Assembly: GCF_009729415.1 (NCBI RefSeq)
Contig: NZ_MPKW01000005.1
Span: forward strand, 1 to 64,000
Direction: 5' to 3'
DNA length: 64,000 nt
From: Mycolicibacterium sp. CBMA 234
Lineage (GTDB): Bacteria; Actinomycetota; Actinomycetes; Mycobacteriales; Mycobacteriaceae
A program made the translations under genes and the position numbers. Under the pieces are notes generated by a model. The model was given only the letters and a program-made list of their open reading frames with translations, was not told where the DNA came from and searched no databases. Positions 52,223-61,439 of this stretch are shown one piece after another (positions within the stretch are counted from its first letter, which is position 1; every line of letters begins with the position of its first letter).

Positions 52223-53083
52223 TTAGCCCCGACCGAAATACAGCTCTTGCGTGGCAACGCAAACCAGCTGCCCGGCACGGTTGTACATCGTCCCGCTGGC
52301 GAGGCCGCGGCCACCGATTCCACTCGGCGAGCTCTGGTCGGACAACACCCAGTCGGTGAGATCGACAGGTCGGTGGAACCACAGCGCGTGGTCGATCAGG
52401 GCCGAGAATGTGTGCGCCGGCAGCGCGCCCCGCGGAATCATCGCCGCTTCCAGCATCGTGGTGCCGGTCAGGTACGCCAGCAGTCCGGCATGCAGCGCCG
52501 GATCGTCGGGCACCGCGTCGGTCGGGCGCCACCACATCCGCAGGTGCGACGAGGGCTCCGGCAAGTCCTTGGCCAGCCGCGGGTGCGGATCTACGTACCG
52601 CAGCTCGAACGGCTGGTCGCGGACCCAGAAGCCGTCGGATTCGTCGGCGTAGACAGCCAGCTGTTCCGCCATGGTCGGTACTGAAAACGGTTCGGGCACA
52701 TCAGGAATGGACTCCTGATAATCAAGCGCGTCAACCGGTGTGCTGAACGACGCCAACGCCTCCAGCAGGATCTCCCCGTCCTGACGGGCGGTGATCCGGC
52801 GCGTCGCGAGGGTGCCGCCGTCACGCGCGGCGTCGACCTGAACGTCGACGGGGTACCGAGAATCGCCGGCCCGCAGGTAATAGACGTGCAAGCTGTGCGC
52901 GCTGCGTCCCGGTGCCGTCCGACTCGCCGCCACCAACACCTGACCGGCGAGATGCCCGCCGGCGATGTGGTGACCGGGGTTGTCGAGTTGAGTGGCCACG
53001 AAGTGGTGGTCATCGGTCTGGTCGACCAGCAGCGTGCCCACGAGATCGGACAGGGTCGGCGAACGGTACGTCACCTGAGGCAT
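52223..53083 (-). CDS. tesB: Acyl-CoA thioesterase II
   Basis: 286-residue double hot-dog thioesterase that hydrolyses acyl-CoA to free acid. The first hot-dog has GGHLAGQVLVAASRTAPG and HSLHVYYLRAGD, the second has HAGLLAYLTGTTML and TFSALIDHALWFHRP, and the catalytic Asp/Gln/Thr positions of TesB look conserved (LAYLTGTTML carries the D/T region in altered form). Its ATG overlaps the end of the UvrA-like gene by 13 bp, so the two are translated together. Confidence 0.92.
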   Translation of the reverse strand: MPQVTYRSPTLSDLVGTLLVDQTDDHHFVATQLDNPGHHIAGGHLAGQVLVAASRTAPGRSAHSLHVYYLRAGDSRYPVDVQVDAARDGGTLATRRITARQDGEILLEALASFSTPVDALDYQESIPDVPEPFSVPTMAEQLAVYADESDGFWVRDQPFELRYVDPHPRLAKDLPEPSSHLRMWWRPTDAVPDDPALHAGLLAYLTGTTMLEAAMIPRGALPAHTFSALIDHALWFHRPVDLTDWVLSDQSSPSGIGGRGLASGTMYNRAGQLVCVATQELYFGRG

Positions 53084-55650
53084 CTTGCCGTCAGCTTCAG
53101 TGCGTCGGCGAGGTAGGGGCCGCTGACGCTGTCGGCATGGGTCGCCGCCACCGCTGGTGTGCCGGTCGCGACCACGCGCCCACCTTCGCCGCCGGCACCC
53201 GGGCCGAGGTCGATGACGTAGTCGGCCTGTGCGACGACACGCATGTCGAGTTCGACGACCACCACCGTGTTGCCTGCGTCCACCAACTTCTGCAAGTGCA
53301 CCATCAGCCGGTCGGTGTCTGCAGGATGCAAACCCGCAGACGGTTCGTCGAGCAGGTAGAGCGCGTCTCCGCGGTGTGCTCGTTGTAACTCGGTGGCGAG
53401 CTTGACGCGCTGGGCTTCACCGCCGGATAGCTCGGTCGCGGGCTGCCCCAGCCGCAGGTAGCCCAACCCGACGTCACACAGCACCGTCAGCGAGCGCAGT
53501 ATCTCGGTTTCGCCGTCGAAGAACTCGCGCGCCTCCTCGACACCCATCTGCAAGATCTCGGCGATGTTGCGATCACGCCAGGTGATCTCCAATGTGCTTG
53601 CCTTGTAGCGAGTTCCATCGCAGTCCGAGCAGGGGGTGTAGACGCTGGGCAGGAATAGCAACTCGACCATCACCCACCCTTCACCCTCGCAAGTGGGGCA
53701 CCGACCCGACGCGACATTGAACGAGAACCGCCCGGCCTTGTAGCCACGGCTTCGCGCTTCCGGCGTCTCGGCGAAACGACGACGAATGTGGTCGAACATG
53801 CCGGTGTAGGTGGCGACGTTGGACCGGGGCGTACGGCCGATGGGCTTCTGGTCGATGCTCACCACACGCCGCAAGCCGCCGATGGTGCCGACGATCTTGC
53901 CGTCAACCGGTGCGGAATCGCCTGCCAGCAACAGGTCATCCTCATCGGACGTGTCGTCGGTCGCACCACTCACCGGGGCGCCTAGATGCTCGGCGACCAG
54001 CGTCGGCAGGGCCTGACTTACCAGGCTCGACTTTCCTGCGCCCGAGATTCCGGTGACCGCAGTCAGACATTTCAGCGGGAACGACGCCGAGACGTCGTGA
54101 AGGTTGTTGCGGCTCACGTGTTCCAGCCGCAGCCAGCCGGCGGGCGCCCGCGGGGTGCGCAGCACCGGTTTCGTCAGACCGAAAAGGTAACGGCGCGTGG
54201 ACGACTCGTCCACCTGCTGAAGACCTTCGGGCGGCCCGCTGTAGAGAATCTGGCCACCTCGCTCGCCGGCACCGGGTCCGATGTCAACCAACCAGTCGGC
54301 GGCGCCAATGATGTCGAGTGAGTGCTCGACAATGAAGACGCTGTTACCGCGGCGCTTCAGTCCCTGCAGAATGCCGAGCAGCGCATCCCGATCGCGCGGG
54401 TGCAGCCCGGCCGAGGGTTCGTCGAGCACGTACACCACGCCGAACAGCTGTGACGACAACTGAGTTGCCAGACGCAGGCGCTGCAGTTCACCCGATGACA
54501 GCGTCGGGGTGCTGCGGTCCAGCGACAGGTAGCCGAGGCCCAGATCCATGATCGGGTGCAGCCGCTCAAGCAGTTCGGCCGCCAAACGTCCAGCGGCGGC
54601 CCGCTTTTCGACGGAAAGTCCGGAGTCCACCTGGCGCGCCAGCTCGCCGGCGGCCACGGGTTCCAACAACTCCGCAAGGCGATTCAGGGACAGGTTGGAT
54701 AGTTCCGCGATGTCGAATCCCTCGAAAGTGACCGACACCGCCTCGGGCTTGAGCAGCTTGCCATCACACGTCGAACACACCGCGCCGCGGACGAACGCGG
54801 AAACACGTTTCTTCATCAAAGCGCTCTTGGTGGTGGCGAACGTGTCCAGAACATAGCGCCGCGCGCCGGTGAAGGTGCCCTGGTAACTGGGCTCCATCTC
54901 CAGTGCCACGGCCCGACGCGTCTGCGTCGGCGTGAACCCCGCATACACCGGCGCGGTCGGCCGTTCGTCGGTGTAGAGGATCCAGTCACGATCCTTCTTC
55001 GGCAGGTCCCGCCATGGCGTGTCGACGTCGTAGCCCAGAGACACCAGGATGTCGCGCAGGTTCTGCCCGTGCCACGCCGCCGGCCACGACGCGATGGCCC
55101 GGTCGCGGATCGTCAACGACGGATCCGGCACCATGAGTTCCTCGGGCACCTCGTACACCCGGCCGATACCGTGACAGTCCGGGCACGCACCCTGCACGGT
55201 GTTCGGGGAAAAATCCTCCGCGAACAGCATGGGCTGGTCGGCCGGATAGTGCCCGGCACGCGAATAGAGCATGCGTACCAGGCTCGATAGTGTCGTCACG
55301 CTGCCCACCGACGACCGTGCGCTGCCCCCACTGCGATGCTGCTGCAGCGCCACCGCGGGCGGCATTCCCTCGATCGAGTCGACGTCGGGAACACCCACCT
55401 GGTCGATCAGTCGACGCGCGTATGGAGCCACCGATTCCAGATAGCGGCGCTGCGACTCCGCGAACAACGTGCCGAAAGCCAGTGACGATTTACCCGACCC
55501 CGACACACCGGTGAACACCACCAGTGCGTCCCGCGGAACATCGACATCGACGTTCTTGAGGTTGTGTTCCCGGGCGCCGCGCACCTGGACCTCGGCCGGT
55601 ATGTTCGTCGACCGCTCATCCCACGGCCGCTCCGTCGATCTCGTCACCAC
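53071..55650 (-). CDS. UvrA-like ATPase (second UvrA paralogue)
   Basis: 859 residues, about 100 shorter than the authentic UvrA in this window. It keeps both ATPase modules (Walker [10 protein letters not shown] and GISGAGKSS; signatures [11 protein letters not shown] and [20 protein letters not shown] twice) and the zinc-type cysteine pairs CPDCHG, CSTCDG, CPTCEG...CSDCDG, while the shorter first module suggests loss of the UvrB-binding domain, as in UvrA2/DrrC-type proteins linked to drug tolerance. First signature is S-S-G-E instead of LSGGE. GTG 55650 (or GTG 55647). Coupled to the thioesterase. Confidence 0.88.
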   Translation of the reverse strand: MVTRSTERPWDERSTNIPAEVQVRGAREHNLKNVDVDVPRDALVVFTGVSGSGKSSLAFGTLFAESQRRYLESVAPYARRLIDQVGVPDVDSIEGMPPAVALQQHRSGGSARSSVGSVTTLSSLVRMLYSRAGHYPADQPMLFAEDFSPNTVQGACPDCHGIGRVYEVPEELMVPDPSLTIRDRAIASWPAAWHGQNLRDILVSLGYDVDTPWRDLPKKDRDWILYTDERPTAPVYAGFTPTQTRRAVALEMEPSYQGTFTGARRYVLDTFATTKSALMKKRVSAFVRGAVCSTCDGKLLKPEAVSVTFEGFDIAELSNLSLNRLAELLEPVAAGELARQVDSGLSVEKRAAAGRLAAELLERLHPIMDLGLGYLSLDRSTPTLSSGELQRLRLATQLSSQLFGVVYVLDEPSAGLHPRDRDALLGILQGLKRRGNSVFIVEHSLDIIGAADWLVDIGPGAGERGGQILYSGPPEGLQQVDESSTRRYLFGLTKPVLRTPRAPAGWLRLEHVSRNNLHDVSASFPLKCLTAVTGISGAGKSSLVSQALPTLVAEHLGAPVSGATDDTSDEDDLLLAGDSAPVDGKIVGTIGGLRRVVSIDQKPIGRTPRSNVATYTGMFDHIRRRFAETPEARSRGYKAGRFSFNVASGRCPTCEGEGWVMVELLFLPSVYTPCSDCDGTRYKASTLEITWRDRNIAEILQMGVEEAREFFDGETEILRSLTVLCDVGLGYLRLGQPATELSGGEAQRVKLATELQRAHRGDALYLLDEPSAGLHPADTDRLMVHLQKLVDAGNTVVVVELDMRVVAQADYVIDLGPGAGGEGGRVVATGTPAVAATHADSVSGPYLADALKLTARCLR

Positions 55651-55784
55651 GCGACCCTAGTCGCGGCATAGACGACTAGGTGTACTGAAATTCGCCCGGT
55701 TTCTGCCACCGCAGTATGCAGCGCCAGAAGATGAGTCGGCGCACGTCGACGCCGGGCAATGCGACGGCGGCTTGGTCGCGCAAC

Positions 55785-56363
55785 TTACTGAGACCCGGCC
55801 AGGTTCGTGGCATCAACAAGCGCGTCGAGGGCGGCTTGTACGGCTACCCGCACGCCCGCGTCGGCAATCAATCCGTCACTGCCGACTAGCTGCCGGGCCA
55901 CCGGGATATTGAATTCGGAGACGAGGTTGGCCCCGGCGTATCGGAGTACGAGACGTAAGGATTCGTGGGCGTTCGCTGCGCCCGTGGTTGCAGTCGATAC
56001 GTTGATCCAGGTCACTGGTTTACCAGCGCCCATCGAGCGCGGGTGTTCGTCGCCGATCAGCCATTCGAGCAGATTTTTGAATGCGCCGGGCAGGGCCGCC
56101 GCGTATTCCGGTGTGCAGATGAGAATGGCGTCAGCTCCGCGAACCGCATCGCGCAAACCCTGAACCTGCTGCGGCAGCGGATGACGATCCAGATCCGGCT
56201 CAAAATATGGTAATTCGCTTATGCCGCAATAAAGTTCAGCGTCTACATTTTCGGGTGCGATGGCGACGACAGTCTGCAACATCGCAGTATTTGTGGAGCC
56301 ATGCCGCAGGCTGCCAGAGATCAGCAGGACGCGCCTCGAAGGCAGACTGTTGGTAGAGCTCAT
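55785..56363 (-). CDS. NADPH-dependent FMN reductase
   Basis: About 192 residues of the flavodoxin-like NADPH:FMN/quinone reductase family. The FMN phosphate loop is LISGSLRHGSTNTAML near the N-terminus; ICTPEYAAALPGAFKNLLEWL is the diagnostic substrate-loop motif. ATG 56363 (MSSTNSLPSRRVLL) is preferred to a TTG at 56384. No operon partner. Probably serves flavin or quinone reduction in oxidative stress. Confidence 0.9.
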   Translation of the reverse strand: MSSTNSLPSRRVLLISGSLRHGSTNTAMLQTVVAIAPENVDAELYCGISELPYFEPDLDRHPLPQQVQGLRDAVRGADAILICTPEYAAALPGAFKNLLEWLIGDEHPRSMGAGKPVTWINVSTATTGAANAHESLRLVLRYAGANLVSEFNIPVARQLVGSDGLIADAGVRVAVQAALDALVDATNLAGSQ

Positions 56364-56475
56364 GCCATTAGGTTCGCGCAACAATCATGCGATCATCGCA
56401 CTGGCCCAAGTTTTACCTGCTCAACTACGCCCGAATGGCAGTCGACCGTAGTCAACTGCCATTCGAGCTAGCACG

Positions 56476-56546
56476 AGCGAGTGATGGGACTCGAACCCAC
56501 GTGAACGGCTTTGCAGGCCGGTGCCTAGCCACTCAGCCACACCCGC
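56476..56546 (-). tRNA. tRNA-Cys (GCA)
   Basis: 71-nt cloverleaf on the minus strand. The 7-bp acceptor stem is GCGGGTG with CACTCGC (one G-U pair), discriminator U73 as required for tRNA-Cys, D arm GCTGAGTGGCTAGGC, anticodon loop CTGCAAA giving GCA, and T arm GTGGG-TTCGAGT-CCCAT. CCA is not encoded. It stands alone between the FMN reductase and DUF899 genes, with no integrase or direct repeat of its 3' end nearby. Confidence 0.96.
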
Positions 56547-56606
56547 ACTGATGACCACAGTGCCAGCGATGGCTCTGGCCGCCCAGGGTTGCGATCGCGC
56601 TGATTA

Positions 56607-57374
56607 CTACTCGTCGGCCTCCCCCACCGGCCGACCCACCACCGGGCCGCCCTGCGGCCAGCCGGCCGGCGAATCCTCCCAGGGCTCCTGGCGGCCGTAC
56701 GGCGTCATGTCCAGGAACGGATAGCCGACTGCCGAGTGGTCGAGTCCGCGCGCGTACGCCGAATACGTGTGGAAAACCTCGTCGCCATGGCGCAGGAAGA
56801 TGCTGGCGCCGGGCCAATCGCCGCGCAGGTCGTCGTCGCTGAAACCGTCGGCGTGCAACTCATCGAGCGACTTGTAGTTGTATTCGATCGGCGCCCGCGC
56901 CGGGTCGAGTGTCACGTGAAAGTCGTAGGTGAAATCCCCGTCGCGCGACGAGTACCAGGGAAACGTCCAGCCGTGCTGATCGCGGTAGCGGGCGATACTC
57001 GCATACGGCGCCCGAGACACGCAGGCGAAGGTGACGCCCTTGCCGTGCAACAGCTTTCGATCACCTTCGGTGAACGTCAGGTCGGCAGCGGCAGTGCAAC
57101 TCGGGCAGCCGGCGTCGACCGCGTCAATCCACATGAAGTGGTGGATGTACAGCTGATCGCGGCCCTCGAACATCTCCAGCAAGGTGACTTCACCGTCTGG
57201 ACCGTCGAACACGTAGTCCTCCTCCACCTTCACCATCGGCAGCCGACGACGCTCGGCGTTGACGGCGTCGCGCAAGTGGGTCACTTCCCGCTCCCGGGCC
57301 AGCAGCTTGGTACGTGCCTCAAACCAGGCGCCACGGCTAACCACATCGGGAAAGGCGGCGGGTTCTGCAGACAT
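56607..57374 (-). CDS. DUF899 family (thioredoxin-like) protein
   Basis: 255 residues from ATG 57374 (GGAGAG upstream). DUF899 proteins have a thioredoxin-like fold of unknown activity. Seen here: WFEARTKLLAREREVTHLRDAVNAERRRLPMVKVE, DGPDGEVTLLEMFEGRDQLYIHHFMW, then DAGCPSCTAAADLTF with a CxxC pair, and the C-terminal FHTYSAYARGLDHSAVGYPFLDMTPYGRQE. The CxxC could be redox-active. Divergent from mgtC with 87 bp between starts. Confidence 0.88.
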   Translation of the reverse strand: MSAEPAAFPDVVSRGAWFEARTKLLAREREVTHLRDAVNAERRRLPMVKVEEDYVFDGPDGEVTLLEMFEGRDQLYIHHFMWIDAVDAGCPSCTAAADLTFTEGDRKLLHGKGVTFACVSRAPYASIARYRDQHGWTFPWYSSRDGDFTYDFHVTLDPARAPIEYNYKSLDELHADGFSDDDLRGDWPGASIFLRHGDEVFHTYSAYARGLDHSAVGYPFLDMTPYGRQEPWEDSPAGWPQGGPVVGRPVGEADE

Positions 57375-57461
57375 GGCATCTCTCCTCATCAGATATCGGC
57401 CAATACAAGACAGACCGCGACTCCCGCCAAAAGTCATCGCGCGCACGTTAATTTGTTCACC

Positions 57462-58193
57462 ATGGAATGGCTGGCAGATCCCGCCTTTTTCGGCGGCCCC
57501 GGGCAGGGCTCGCGGCAGATCATCGAACTCGTGGTCGCGTTCGGCCTCACCGCGCTGATCGGTCTGGAACGCGAAATCCAGGGCAAGAGCGCGGGTTTAC
57601 GCACTCAGACCATCGTCGGCACCGCCGCCGCACTGATCATGCTCGTGAGCAAATACGGCTTCAACGATGTGCTGGCCCCTGGCACCGTCATGCTCGACCC
57701 GTCCCGCGTCGCGGCCCAAATCGTTTCGGGCATCGGCTTTCTCGGGGCCGGCATCATCATCGTGCGCCGGGGTTCGGTACACGGGCTCACCACCGCCGCC
57801 TCGGTGTGGGAGTCCGCAGCTATCGGCATGGCGGCCGGGGCCGGCCTACTGCTGCTCGCATCGGTCATGACAGTCATGCATTTCCTGATCATCGTCGGGT
57901 TCATGCCACTGGCCCGCCGGTTGGCATCACGACTGGGAGGCTCGGTACGCCTGCACATCACCTACGCCGACGACCGCGGCGTACTACGAGACTTGTTGCA
58001 AGCGTGCGGTCGGCGGAACTGGCAGGTCGCCGATCTACAGACCGACCCTCCGGGAGAACCCCTTGAAGCGCCACCCGGCCATGTCGGCGTCCAGGTGACG
58101 CTGGCCGGTTCCGGCGTCATGCGTGCCGCGGATCTGCTCGCCCTGGTCGACGGTGTCACCGGCGTCCACCAGCTCGAGGAAGACCCCGACTAG
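57462..58193 (+). CDS. mgtC: MgtC/SapB family membrane protein
   Basis: 243 residues. The N-terminal half has four or five membrane helices with the MgtC signatures ALIGLEREIQGKSAGLRTQTIVGTAAALIML and SGIGFLGAGIIIVRRGSVHGLTTAASVWESAAIGMAAG; the C-terminal 90 residues are an ACT-like soluble domain. MgtC supports growth at low magnesium and virulence in intracellular pathogens, partly by inhibiting ATP synthase. ATG 57462 starts MEWLADPAFFGG. Monocistronic by spacing. Confidence 0.93.
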   Translation: MEWLADPAFFGGPGQGSRQIIELVVAFGLTALIGLEREIQGKSAGLRTQTIVGTAAALIMLVSKYGFNDVLAPGTVMLDPSRVAAQIVSGIGFLGAGIIIVRRGSVHGLTTAASVWESAAIGMAAGAGLLLLASVMTVMHFLIIVGFMPLARRLASRLGGSVRLHITYADDRGVLRDLLQACGRRNWQVADLQTDPPGEPLEAPPGHVGVQVTLAGSGVMRAADLLALVDGVTGVHQLEEDPD

Positions 58194-58203
58194 CACCGAC
58201 CGC

Positions 58204-58221
58204 CTCACCCCACAGGATGAG
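58204..58221 (+). promoter_or_regulatory. 18-bp box, copy 1 (upstream of DUF418 gene)
   Basis: CTCACCCCACAGGATGAG, with inverted ends CTCA/TGAG. It ends exactly 44 bp before the ATG at 58266. Copy 2, identical at 17 of 18 bases, ends exactly 44 bp before the histidine kinase ATG. Probable binding site of the response regulator encoded in this cluster. Confidence 0.6.
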
Positions 58222-58265
58222 AGTGCGCCGGGCACAGATCAGCCCGTAGAGCGATCCGTGCCAGC

Positions 58266-59393
58266 ATGGCCCAGACCTACCGTCGCGCCATGACCAGCCA
58301 ACGACTTGTAGCCGCAGTTCCACGCATAGCCGCACTCGACGTCCTCCGCGGATTCGCGCTGGGCGGGATTCTCGTCGTGAACATCACGGTGATGGCGAAT
58401 CCTGCCGGGCTCGCCGCGGGACCTGTCCACACCATGTTGACCGCGTTCTTCTCCGACAAGTTCTACGTCCTGTTCTCGTTTCTCTTCGGGTACTCCCTGA
58501 CCCTGCAATTTCGTTCGGCCGAACGCGACGGCGTCGACGCCCGCCGACGGACTGCGCGCCGCTGCCTGGCATTGATGGCCATCGGCTTGCTGCACTGCGC
58601 TTTCTTCTTCAGCGACGACGTGCTGTTCGGCTACGGACTGCTGGGCCTGATCCTGTTGGTGCTGAACAGGATTCAGCCGAAGACCGCAATCCGGTGGGCC
58701 GCGGCACTGTACGGCACTTTCGTCGTCGCGGTGACCGTGCTCGGCATGAATGCGCCGCCAACCGCCGTCGTCGACGACGGCGCGGTGGCGGCGCTGCGGA
58801 CGGGGTGGCTCACCGCAGCGTCGTATCGGTGGGAGACCTTCATCGACCGGTTCGACCTGTTCTTGGTCTTCGGGCTCCTCAACGTCTTCCCGTTGTTCCT
58901 CGTCGGCTTCGCCGCCGGCAAGGCACGACTGCTCGAAACGCCCGACCGGTATCAATCCGTGTTGCCGAAGCTGCAGTGGATCGGATTCGGCGTCGCCGCC
59001 CCGTTCTCGCTGCTGACGGCGATCCTCGACAACCCATCGTTGGCCGGAGTGACCGCGCTCCTCAATCTGCCCCTGGCTGCGGCATACGCGGCGACCATCC
59101 TGCGGCTGGCGCAGCATCGACCGCGGCTGGCGCAGACGCTCGGGACGGCCGGAAAGTTCGCCGCCACCAACTACATCAGCCAATCGGTCATCACGTCGGT
59201 GATCTTCACCGGCTACGGATTCGCCCTCGTCGGGGAACTGCCGGACTGGCTGGTGCTCGTCATTGCGGCGGCCATCTACGGCGCTCAACTCGTCGGCAGC
59301 CGGCTGTGGGCGCGCCACTACCCCTACGGCCCCATCGAGTGGGTGCTCCGCCGCGCCACCTACGGCCCGCGGAACACGTGGCCCACGCGCTAA
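58266..59393 (+). CDS. DUF418 integral membrane protein
   Basis: 375 residues with about nine or ten membrane helices. N-terminal RIAALDVLRGFALGGILVVNI is the start of the DUF418/heparan-alpha-glucosaminide acetyltransferase-like superfamily, and the C-terminal half has GKFAATNYISQSVITSVIF and WARHYPYGPIEWVLRRATYG, the DUF418 domain. Function of the family is unknown; acyl transfer at the membrane is suspected. ATG 58266 is supported by the conserved 44-bp distance to the upstream 18-bp box. Likely target of the two-component system encoded next. Confidence 0.88.
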   Translation: MAQTYRRAMTSQRLVAAVPRIAALDVLRGFALGGILVVNITVMANPAGLAAGPVHTMLTAFFSDKFYVLFSFLFGYSLTLQFRSAERDGVDARRRTARRCLALMAIGLLHCAFFFSDDVLFGYGLLGLILLVLNRIQPKTAIRWAAALYGTFVVAVTVLGMNAPPTAVVDDGAVAALRTGWLTAASYRWETFIDRFDLFLVFGLLNVFPLFLVGFAAGKARLLETPDRYQSVLPKLQWIGFGVAAPFSLLTAILDNPSLAGVTALLNLPLAAAYAATILRLAQHRPRLAQTLGTAGKFAATNYISQSVITSVIFTGYGFALVGELPDWLVLVIAAAIYGAQLVGSRLWARHYPYGPIEWVLRRATYGPRNTWPTR

Positions 59394-59402
59394 CCGCGGG
59401 TT

Positions 59403-59420
59403 CTCACCCCACAGCATGAG
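59403..59420 (+). promoter_or_regulatory. 18-bp box, copy 2 (upstream of the two-component system)
   Basis: CTCACCCCACAGCATGAG, 17/18 identical to copy 1 at 58204-58221 and again 44 bp before a start codon (ATG 59465). Followed by a TAGAGT hexamer (59443-59448) that may be the -10 box; copy 1 is followed by TAGAGC (58247-58252). This suggests autoregulation of the kinase/regulator operon. Confidence 0.6.
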
Positions 59421-59464
59421 GACAGTGCGGCCCTCACTTTCCTAGAGTCCTAGAGGTGAGCACC

Positions 59465-60622
59465 ATGATGCGATCGCGCGTCGACCGAACTCTGACCGTG
59501 GTCATCTACGCAGTGTCGCTGTTTCTGTTCGCGATGGCCTGGGCAACGATCGACGCAACGTACGCGGTGCCATCGGGTATCCGCCCCGCCATTGCTGCCC
59601 TCGCCGCCCTTCCGCTTCTCGCGATCCGCCCGAATCCCCTTCTCGGATGGGCGATATCGGCAACGGCCGCGCTGATACTCCCCCTCACCTGCTCGCCGAT
59701 CGACAGCGCCTTCCCGTGGCAGATGGTTCATGTGGTGGTCCTGCTGGCACTTCTGGTCGCCGTCACCGTGCGGTGTCCGCGGGCCGCAGCCGCGGTGGCC
59801 TGGTTGTCGACGGGTGCGGTCCTGCTGGTGAACTCCCCTACCGAGACCGGCGTCGGGTTCGCCGTCGGGATGACCGTCGTCGTTCTGGTCGGACTGCTGA
59901 TGCGCGAGCTCTTCGGGTCACGTCGGCAGCTCGCCACGCAGCGCGAGATCAGCGGGCTCGAGCGGGCACGCCGTGCGGTGCTGGAGGAACGCGCACAGAT
60001 CGCCCGCGATCTGCACGACGTGATCGCCCACCACATGTCGGTCGTTGTGGTGCAAGCGCAGAGCGCTCCCTACCGGCTCACCTCAGTGACGGAGGAAACC
60101 AAGGCGGAATTCGACGCAATCGGGGCCAACGTCCGGGCCAGCCTCAACGAGATACGTGCGGTGCTCGGCGTCTTGCGCTCCGATGACGAATCAGCGGAAC
60201 TGCGTCCACAGCCCGGCATCGCACGCATCCGCGAACTGATCGAGAACAGCCGGCGTGCGGGAGTTGACGTGTCCTTCAACACTTTTGGCGAACCGCCGGC
60301 AGTCCCCGAACTGGGTGGCGTGGTCCTCTACCGCATCGTGCAGGAGTCGCTCGCCAACGCGGTCCGGCACAGTCCGGGTGCGCCCGTGACGGTGACAATG
60401 GAGCACGGATCCGATGCCACGATGGTGACGGTGCGCAATGCACCCGCGGCGGTGCCCGGACCAGGCGGGACGCCCGCGGGCGGGAGCGGTATCGCCGGCA
60501 TGCGCGAGCGGGCCGCGGCGATCGGCGGCACGGTTGATGCGCGGCGCCTGCCCGAAGGCGGCTTCGAGGTGCACGCAATCATTCCCGCGACTATCTCGAC
60601 AACACCGGAGCCACACCCGTGA
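59465..60622 (+). CDS. Sensor histidine kinase (NarL/DesK type)
   Basis: 385 residues. Four to five membrane helices in the first 150 residues, no large outside loop, so it may sense the membrane or a bound lipid. HisKA_3 domain with the phospho-accepting His in ARDLHDVIAHHMS, then an HATPase with NAVRHSPGAP (N box) and GGSGIAGMRERAAAIGG (G box). ATG 59465 has GAGG 8 bases upstream; the GTG at 59456 is less well placed. Its stop overlaps the response regulator start (GTGA). Confidence 0.92.
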   Translation: MMRSRVDRTLTVVIYAVSLFLFAMAWATIDATYAVPSGIRPAIAALAALPLLAIRPNPLLGWAISATAALILPLTCSPIDSAFPWQMVHVVVLLALLVAVTVRCPRAAAAVAWLSTGAVLLVNSPTETGVGFAVGMTVVVLVGLLMRELFGSRRQLATQREISGLERARRAVLEERAQIARDLHDVIAHHMSVVVVQAQSAPYRLTSVTEETKAEFDAIGANVRASLNEIRAVLGVLRSDDESAELRPQPGIARIRELIENSRRAGVDVSFNTFGEPPAVPELGGVVLYRIVQESLANAVRHSPGAPVTVTMEHGSDATMVTVRNAPAAVPGPGGTPAGGSGIAGMRERAAAIGGTVDARRLPEGGFEVHAIIPATISTTPEPHP

Positions 60623-61296
60623 CGCAGCCCATCACCGTCTTCATCGCCGACGATCAGGCCATGGTGCGGCAAGGATTTGGCGCCCTACTGGCCGCGCAGC
60701 CCGACCTGAGCGTCGTCGGCGACGCACCGAATGGCCGCATCGCCGTCTCGGAAGTCAGGCGTCTACGACCCGACGTGGTCTTGATGGACGTCCGCATGCC
60801 GGAGATGAATGGGCTGGACGCCGCCCGTGAAATCCTGTCAGCGACAATGACTCCACCGGTTCGCGTCCTCATGCTCACCACATTCGACATCGACGAGTAC
60901 GTGTACGAAGCGCTCAGCGTCGGCGCCAGTGGATTCCTGCTGAAGGACGCGCCGGCCGACGACCTGATCCGCGCGGTCCGAGTCGTCGCGGCCGGCGACG
61001 CGTTGCTCGCGCCGAGCGTCACCCGTCGACTCATCGCCGACATAGTCCAACGCCGTTCCGCCCCACAGCCATGGAGTCGCGAACTTGCAACGCTGACACC
61101 GCGCGAACGCGACGTCCTCGAACTGATCGCGGCGGGGCTGTCGAACGCTGAAATCGCCGATCGCCTGATCGTCACCGAACATACGGTCAAGACGCACGTC
61201 GGCAATATCTTCGCGAAACTCGCGCTGCGCGATCGTGCCCAAGCGGTCGTCGTCGCCTACGAATCGGGTCTGGTCAATCCGGGATCAACCAACTGA
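60619..61296 (+). CDS. LuxR-type response regulator
   Basis: 225 residues. Receiver domain with Asp11-Asp12 acidic pocket, phospho-acceptor Asp57 (VLMDVRMPEMNG) and the lysine in GFLLKDAP; C-terminal LuxR/NarL helix-turn-helix LTPRERDVLELIAAGLSNAEIADRLIVTEHTVKTHVGNIFAKLALRDRAQAVVVAYESG. GTG 60619 overlaps the kinase stop, so the pair is coupled. Expected to bind the 18-bp boxes at 58204 and 59403. A decayed copy of its 3' end lies at 62423-62574. Confidence 0.94.
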   Translation: MTQPITVFIADDQAMVRQGFGALLAAQPDLSVVGDAPNGRIAVSEVRRLRPDVVLMDVRMPEMNGLDAAREILSATMTPPVRVLMLTTFDIDEYVYEALSVGASGFLLKDAPADDLIRAVRVVAAGDALLAPSVTRRLIADIVQRRSAPQPWSRELATLTPRERDVLELIAAGLSNAEIADRLIVTEHTVKTHVGNIFAKLALRDRAQAVVVAYESGLVNPGSTN

Positions 61297-61439
61297 CAAT
61301 CTGCCTACTGGCCCAGGTCAACGGCGTCACCAGTGCCCGAAAACTCGAAGAAGGTCCCGGCTGGCGGACGTTGTGACGACGGCCACAGATCCCGTTCCTG
61401 TACGTTTCCCAAGAAGAACCGGGGGAGATTAGACAACCG

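Noticed and set aside
56476..56546. tRNA-Cys as an integration (att) site of a genomic island
   Set aside because: No integrase gene and no direct repeat of the tRNA 3' end were seen on either side.
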